Positions 62,712 through 64,000 of a DNA stretch of 64,000 nt are shown here, piece after piece (position 1 is the first letter of the stretch; each line of letters begins with the position of its first letter). The notes under the pieces are model-generated. The model was not told where the DNA came from, searched no databases, and worked only from the letters and a program-made list of their open reading frames with translations. The position numbers were made by a program, and so were the translations under genes. Source of the stretch: Lysobacter solisilvae (GTDB lineage Bacteria > Pseudomonadota > Gammaproteobacteria > Xanthomonadales > Xanthomonadaceae); the NCBI RefSeq assembly GCF_016613535.2, contig NZ_CP071518.1, positions 372,001-436,000 on the forward strand, in the 5' to 3' direction.

Positions 62712-63371
62712 ATGTCCGACGCCAATCCACCCCCGTCCGCCCCGCCCTCGCCGGCGCTCACGCCCGACCACGACAGCGCCGGCGTCACCCGCCTGCTGCG
62801 CCAGGCGCGCGAGGGCGATGCCGCCGCGGGCGACGCCGCGTACGGGCTGATCTACGACCAGCTGCGCCGCGCCGCCCATCGGCAACTGCGCGGCAACGCC
62901 AGCCAGACGCTGTGCACGACGGCGCTGGTCAGCGAGGCCTGGCTGAAGTTGTCCGGCGCCCGGCTGGAGGTGAGCGATCGCGACCACTACCTGGCCCTGG
63001 CGACCCGGGCGATGCGGCAGATCGTGGTCGACAAGGCGCGGCGTGCCGTGGCCGACAAGCGCGGCGGCCAGGACGGGCTGCGGATCACCCTGGACACCGC
63101 GCTGCACGCGCCGGACGTCGGCGAGGACGTGCTCGCGCTCGACGCCGCGCTTGAACGGCTGGCGCGGGTGGACCCGCGGCTGGCGAAGGTCGTGGAGTGG
63201 CGGTATTTCGGCGGCCTGACCGATGCGCAGATGGCCGGGCTGCTGGGGGTCACCGAGCGCACGATCAACCGCGACTGGCGCAAGGCGCGCGCGTTCCTTT
63301 ATGGGCAGATCGGCGGCGACATGGCGGGCGGCGCGGATGCCGACGGCGGCGGCGGCGGCGGTCCGGCATGA
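62712..63371 (+). CDS. ECF-type RNA polymerase sigma factor
   Basis: The 219-residue sigma factor has region 2 (GVTRLLRQAREGDAAAGDAA, then YDQLRRAAHRQLRG) and the family-typical SEAWLKLSG...ATRAMRQIVVDKARRAVADKRGG. Region 4 (VVEWRYFGGLTDAQMAGLLG, then TERTINRDWRKARAFL) holds the DNA-binding helix-turn-helix. It belongs to the PF07638 type, which is usually paired with a Ser/Thr kinase rather than a classic anti-sigma factor, and here the kinase gene follows 13 bases after the stop. The last 20 residues are Gly/Ala-rich. It would direct transcription of an unknown regulon. Confidence 0.93.
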   Translation: MSDANPPPSAPPSPALTPDHDSAGVTRLLRQAREGDAAAGDAAYGLIYDQLRRAAHRQLRGNASQTLCTTALVSEAWLKLSGARLEVSDRDHYLALATRAMRQIVVDKARRAVADKRGGQDGLRITLDTALHAPDVGEDVLALDAALERLARVDPRLAKVVEWRYFGGLTDAQMAGLLGVTERTINRDWRKARAFLYGQIGGDMAGGADADGGGGGGPA

Positions 63372-63384
63372 GCATGATTGCCCC

Positions 63385-64000
63385 ATGAGCATCCGCCCGC
63401 CCAGCGACACCGACCTGAGCCAGCGCGCGCTCGCGCTGTTCGACGACCTGCTCGATCTGGACGATGCGCCGCGCCAGGCGCGGCTGGACCGCCTCGCGGC
63501 GGACGACCCCGCGCTGCATGCGCGCGTGCGGGCGCTGCTGCGCGCCGACGCGCATGCCGCCGGCGTGCTCGAGCATCGTCCCGAGACGCTTTTCCCCGAC
63601 GCTGGCGACGAGCCCGACGACGGCCTGGTCGGCCATCGCATCGGGCCGTGGCGGATCATGGGCATCGTCGGGCGCGGCGGCATGGGCGCGGTGTACCGCG
63701 GCGAGCGCGCCGATGGCGAGTTCCGCCAGGCGGCGGCGATCAAGCTGATCCGCCGGGGCCTGGACCGGCCGGAACTGCGCCGCCGATTCCTGCGCGAGCG
63801 GCAGATCCTGGCGCAGCTGCGCCATCCCAACATCGCCACCCTGCTCGACGGCGGCGTGACCGAGCAGGGCGCGCCCTACTTCGCGATGGAGTTCATCGAC
63901 GGGCTGCCGATCGATGCCTGGTGCGAGGAGCACCGCGCCGACCTGCCCACGCGCGTGCGCCTGTTCCTGCAGGTCTGCCACGCCGTGCAGCACGCGCACC
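63385..64000 (+). CDS. Ser/Thr protein kinase, cut by window edge
   Basis: The first 205 residues are visible. A helical N-terminus (LFDDLLDLDDAPRQARLDRL) precedes the kinase domain: the P-loop IVGRGGMGAVYRGER, the ATP-binding lysine in AAIKLIRRG, the C-helix Glu in FLRERQILAQLRHPNI and the hinge YFAMEFIDGLPID. It reads off the right edge before the catalytic loop. Pairing with the ECF sigma factor 13 bases upstream suggests it controls that factor by phosphorylation. In this family a membrane segment and TPR repeats commonly follow. The codon at 63385 is chosen over an earlier ATG that soon stops. Confidence 0.92.
   Translation, partial: MSIRPPSDTDLSQRALALFDDLLDLDDAPRQARLDRLAADDPALHARVRALLRADAHAAGVLEHRPETLFPDAGDEPDDGLVGHRIGPWRIMGIVGRGGMGAVYRGERADGEFRQAAAIKLIRRGLDRPELRRRFLRERQILAQLRHPNIATLLDGGVTEQGAPYFAMEFIDGLPIDAWCEEHRADLPTRVRLFLQVCHAVQHAH

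Overview
The window is high-GC (roughly two thirds G+C) chromosomal DNA from a Gammaproteobacterium of the Lysobacter/Luteimonas/Xanthomonas group. This is inferred from codon use, many secreted hydrolases, a split class II ribonucleotide reductase and REP-type repeats with a RAYT transposase; there is no rRNA or tRNA in the window to confirm it. I count about 55 protein genes, four of them broken or fragmentary and two cut by the window edges.

Layout. 0-4.5 kb: a frameshifted CSS/EAL c-di-GMP phosphodiesterase, a secreted HEAQH protein and an AraC regulator. 4.5-11.4 kb: a small FUSC-like membrane protein, a lipoprotein, a large beta-helix secreted protein and an ABC exporter pair. 11.4-27.6 kb: secreted serine hydrolase, GST, DUF3574 lipoprotein, HEXXH lipoprotein, FGGY kinase, GIY-YIG protein, alpha/beta hydrolase, SYLF protein, M13 peptidase, aspartyl protease and DUF3617/NTF2-like proteins. 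26.5-28.4 kb: a LytS/LytTR two-component pair. 28.4-39.7 kb: further secreted or metabolic genes (isochorismatase-like, S9 peptidase, acyltransferase), then a cobalamin-binding MerR regulator divergent from a fasciclin gene and a DUF378 gene, with TGTACA operator repeats between them.

39.7-49.9 kb is accessory and repeat-rich. It holds a 297-bp segment bounded by 30-bp perfect inverted repeats, and a small-protein gene whose 3' end plus terminator recurs four times. A TacA/TacT-like toxin-antitoxin pair sits between two of those copies. A VIT1 transporter, a hybrid PAS histidine kinase, a secreted protein and a cyclase-family enzyme follow. 49.9-56.8 kb is a lower-GC block with a TraB/GumN protein, a putative HEPN protein, an OLD-type ATPase/TOPRIM nuclease with a small upstream gene, and a SEC-C protein; it looks like a small defence-type island.

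56.9-64 kb returns to core genome: split cobalamin-dependent ribonucleotide reductase (nrdJ and a C-terminal partner) with a histone H1-like gene between the halves and a NrdR-like box upstream, then a beta-helix secreted protein, an ECF sigma factor and a truncated Ser/Thr kinase.

Three interspersed repeat families dominate intergenic space. R1 is a REP-like pair with a TGGGTTGG...CCAACCCA stem, R2 has a CCCCCGC...GCGGGGG core, and R3 combines a GGGGACGGAGG hairpin with a TCTCTGACCCC motif. R2 copies run into the 3' ends of two genes, giving repeat-encoded C-termini.
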